NCBI GenBank assembly: GCA_937928665.1
Contig: CALFVM010000034.1
Span: 1 to 6,374, forward strand
Direction of reading: 5' to 3'
From: an uncultured Candidatus Methylacidiphilales bacterium
Lineage (GTDB): Bacteria; Verrucomicrobiota; Verrucomicrobiia; Methylacidiphilales; CALFVM01
Length of the DNA stretch: 6,374 bases
Part shown: piece by piece, positions 5,908 through 6,374 of the stretch
Numbering within the stretch: the stretch's first letter is position 1
Layout: every line of letters starts with the position of its first letter
Position numbers and translations under genes: made by a program
Notes under the pieces: generated by a model
What the model saw: only the letters and a program-made list of their open reading frames with translations
The model's database searches: none
What the model was told of the DNA's origin: nothing

Positions 5908-6374
5908 ATGCCCAGCGGAGCCGCGCCCACCCTAACCCCGTCCCAACAAGAAACTCTCAAGCGCGCCAAAAGTGCCGGAGAGAAGCAAAACTACGATTAC
6001 GCAATTTCTCTCCTGACAAGTCTGCTCAAGGAAGTCCCCGCCTTCACGGAGGGACGTCGCCTCCTCCGCGCCAATGAACTGATCAAGGCCAAGAACACCT
6101 CCTCGTTCGCCCGTTCGCTGAGCAACGTGAAAATCGCGCCGCACTACGTCAAAGGCAAAACCTCGCTCAAAAAAAACCCTCAGGAAGCACTCATCACCGC
6201 CGAGGAAATCCTCCTGATTGACCCGACCAGTGACCAGGGTAATGAGTTGCTGGCCGATGCCGCCATCGCCCTGGGCATGACCGACGTGCCCGTGCTGGCC
6301 TACGAAACCGTCGTCAATTCCCGCCCCAACGACATCCGCTCCCTCAAAGCTCTTGCCAACGCCTACCTCACCGA
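5908..6374 (+). CDS. TPR-like repeat protein, 5' part (runs off the window)
   Basis: An open frame of 155 codons with no stop before the window edge. It begins MPSGAAPTLTPSQQETLKRA and is rich in alternating helices. TPR-like units can be placed at about residues 24-57 (Y.YAISLLTSLLKEVP), 90-123 (ALITAEEILLIDPTSDQGNELLADAAIALG spread) and 124 to the end (AYETVVNSRPNDIRSLKALANAYL), each with the helix-turn-helix spacing and the D/N-P-x-(D/N) turn typical of TPRs. There is no signal peptide or membrane segment in the visible part. TPRs usually scaffold protein-protein contacts; the partner is unknown. The ATG at 5908 is the first ATG after an in-frame TAG at 5866-5868; a TTG at 5902 is the only near alternative, and no Shine-Dalgarno precedes either. 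Codon use (frequent C or G in third position) matches the neighbours, supporting a real gene. The frame is incomplete, so domain content downstream is unseen. Confidence 0.78.
   Translation, partial: MPSGAAPTLTPSQQETLKRAKSAGEKQNYDYAISLLTSLLKEVPAFTEGRRLLRANELIKAKNTSSFARSLSNVKIAPHYVKGKTSLKKNPQEALITAEEILLIDPTSDQGNELLADAAIALGMTDVPVLAYETVVNSRPNDIRSLKALANAYLT

Noticed and set aside
5932..6144. 70-residue minus-strand open frame within the TPR-like gene
   Set aside because: It opposes the plus-strand TPR-like frame, which has helical repeat structure, matching codon use and stays open to the window edge.

Overview
This is a GC-rich, densely coded bacterial window with six protein genes and no RNA genes, mobile elements, CRISPR arrays or long repeats that I can see. 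The gene set points to a heterotrophic Gram-negative bacterium, most plausibly of the Verrucomicrobiota or a related PVC lineage. The reasons are glutamate-1-semialdehyde aminomutase (the C5 route to tetrapyrroles), a sugar dehydrogenase paired with a TIM-barrel isomerase-like enzyme of types abundant in that group, and a TPR protein that looks like types I associate with it. The taxonomic call is inference from gene content and remembered family resemblance, not from a marker gene.

Layout. (1) Positions 2-1159, plus strand: a complete or nearly complete class I aspartate-type aminotransferase, with only one base of upstream sequence visible. (2) Positions 1160-1211: a short convergent gap with a weak hairpin. 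(3) Positions 1212-5811, minus strand: four genes in one direction, transcribed in the order HtrA-like protein (5811-4771), Gfo/Idh/MocA sugar dehydrogenase (4689-3535), xylose-isomerase-like TIM-barrel protein (3523-2507), hemL (2510-1212). The last three are tightly packed: 11 bases separate dehydrogenase and TIM-barrel gene, whose Shine-Dalgarno overlaps the preceding stop codon, and an ATGA overlap joins the TIM-barrel gene to hemL. (4) Positions 5812-5907: a divergent intergenic region with a perfect 7-bp dyad. (5) Positions 5908-6374, plus strand: the 5' part of a TPR-like protein gene that runs off the window.

How the genes may work together. The dehydrogenase closely resembles levoglucosan-dehydrogenase-type members of its superfamily. 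Enzymes of that kind oxidise a sugar C3 hydroxyl, and TIM-barrel proteins like the next gene product often act on the resulting 3-keto sugar. The pair is therefore a plausible two-step sugar oxidation and processing unit, with the substrate unknown. hemL at the end of this unit is an odd companion, because haem biosynthesis has no obvious link to sugar catabolism; it may simply be carried along for expression. The HtrA-like protein at the head of the cluster has lost all three catalytic residues of the serine protease triad, so it is best read as a membrane-anchored or secreted pseudoprotease with a PDZ domain. I do not see an undescribed multi-gene defence or mobile system here; the most unusual items are the pseudoprotease and the coupling of hemL to sugar genes.
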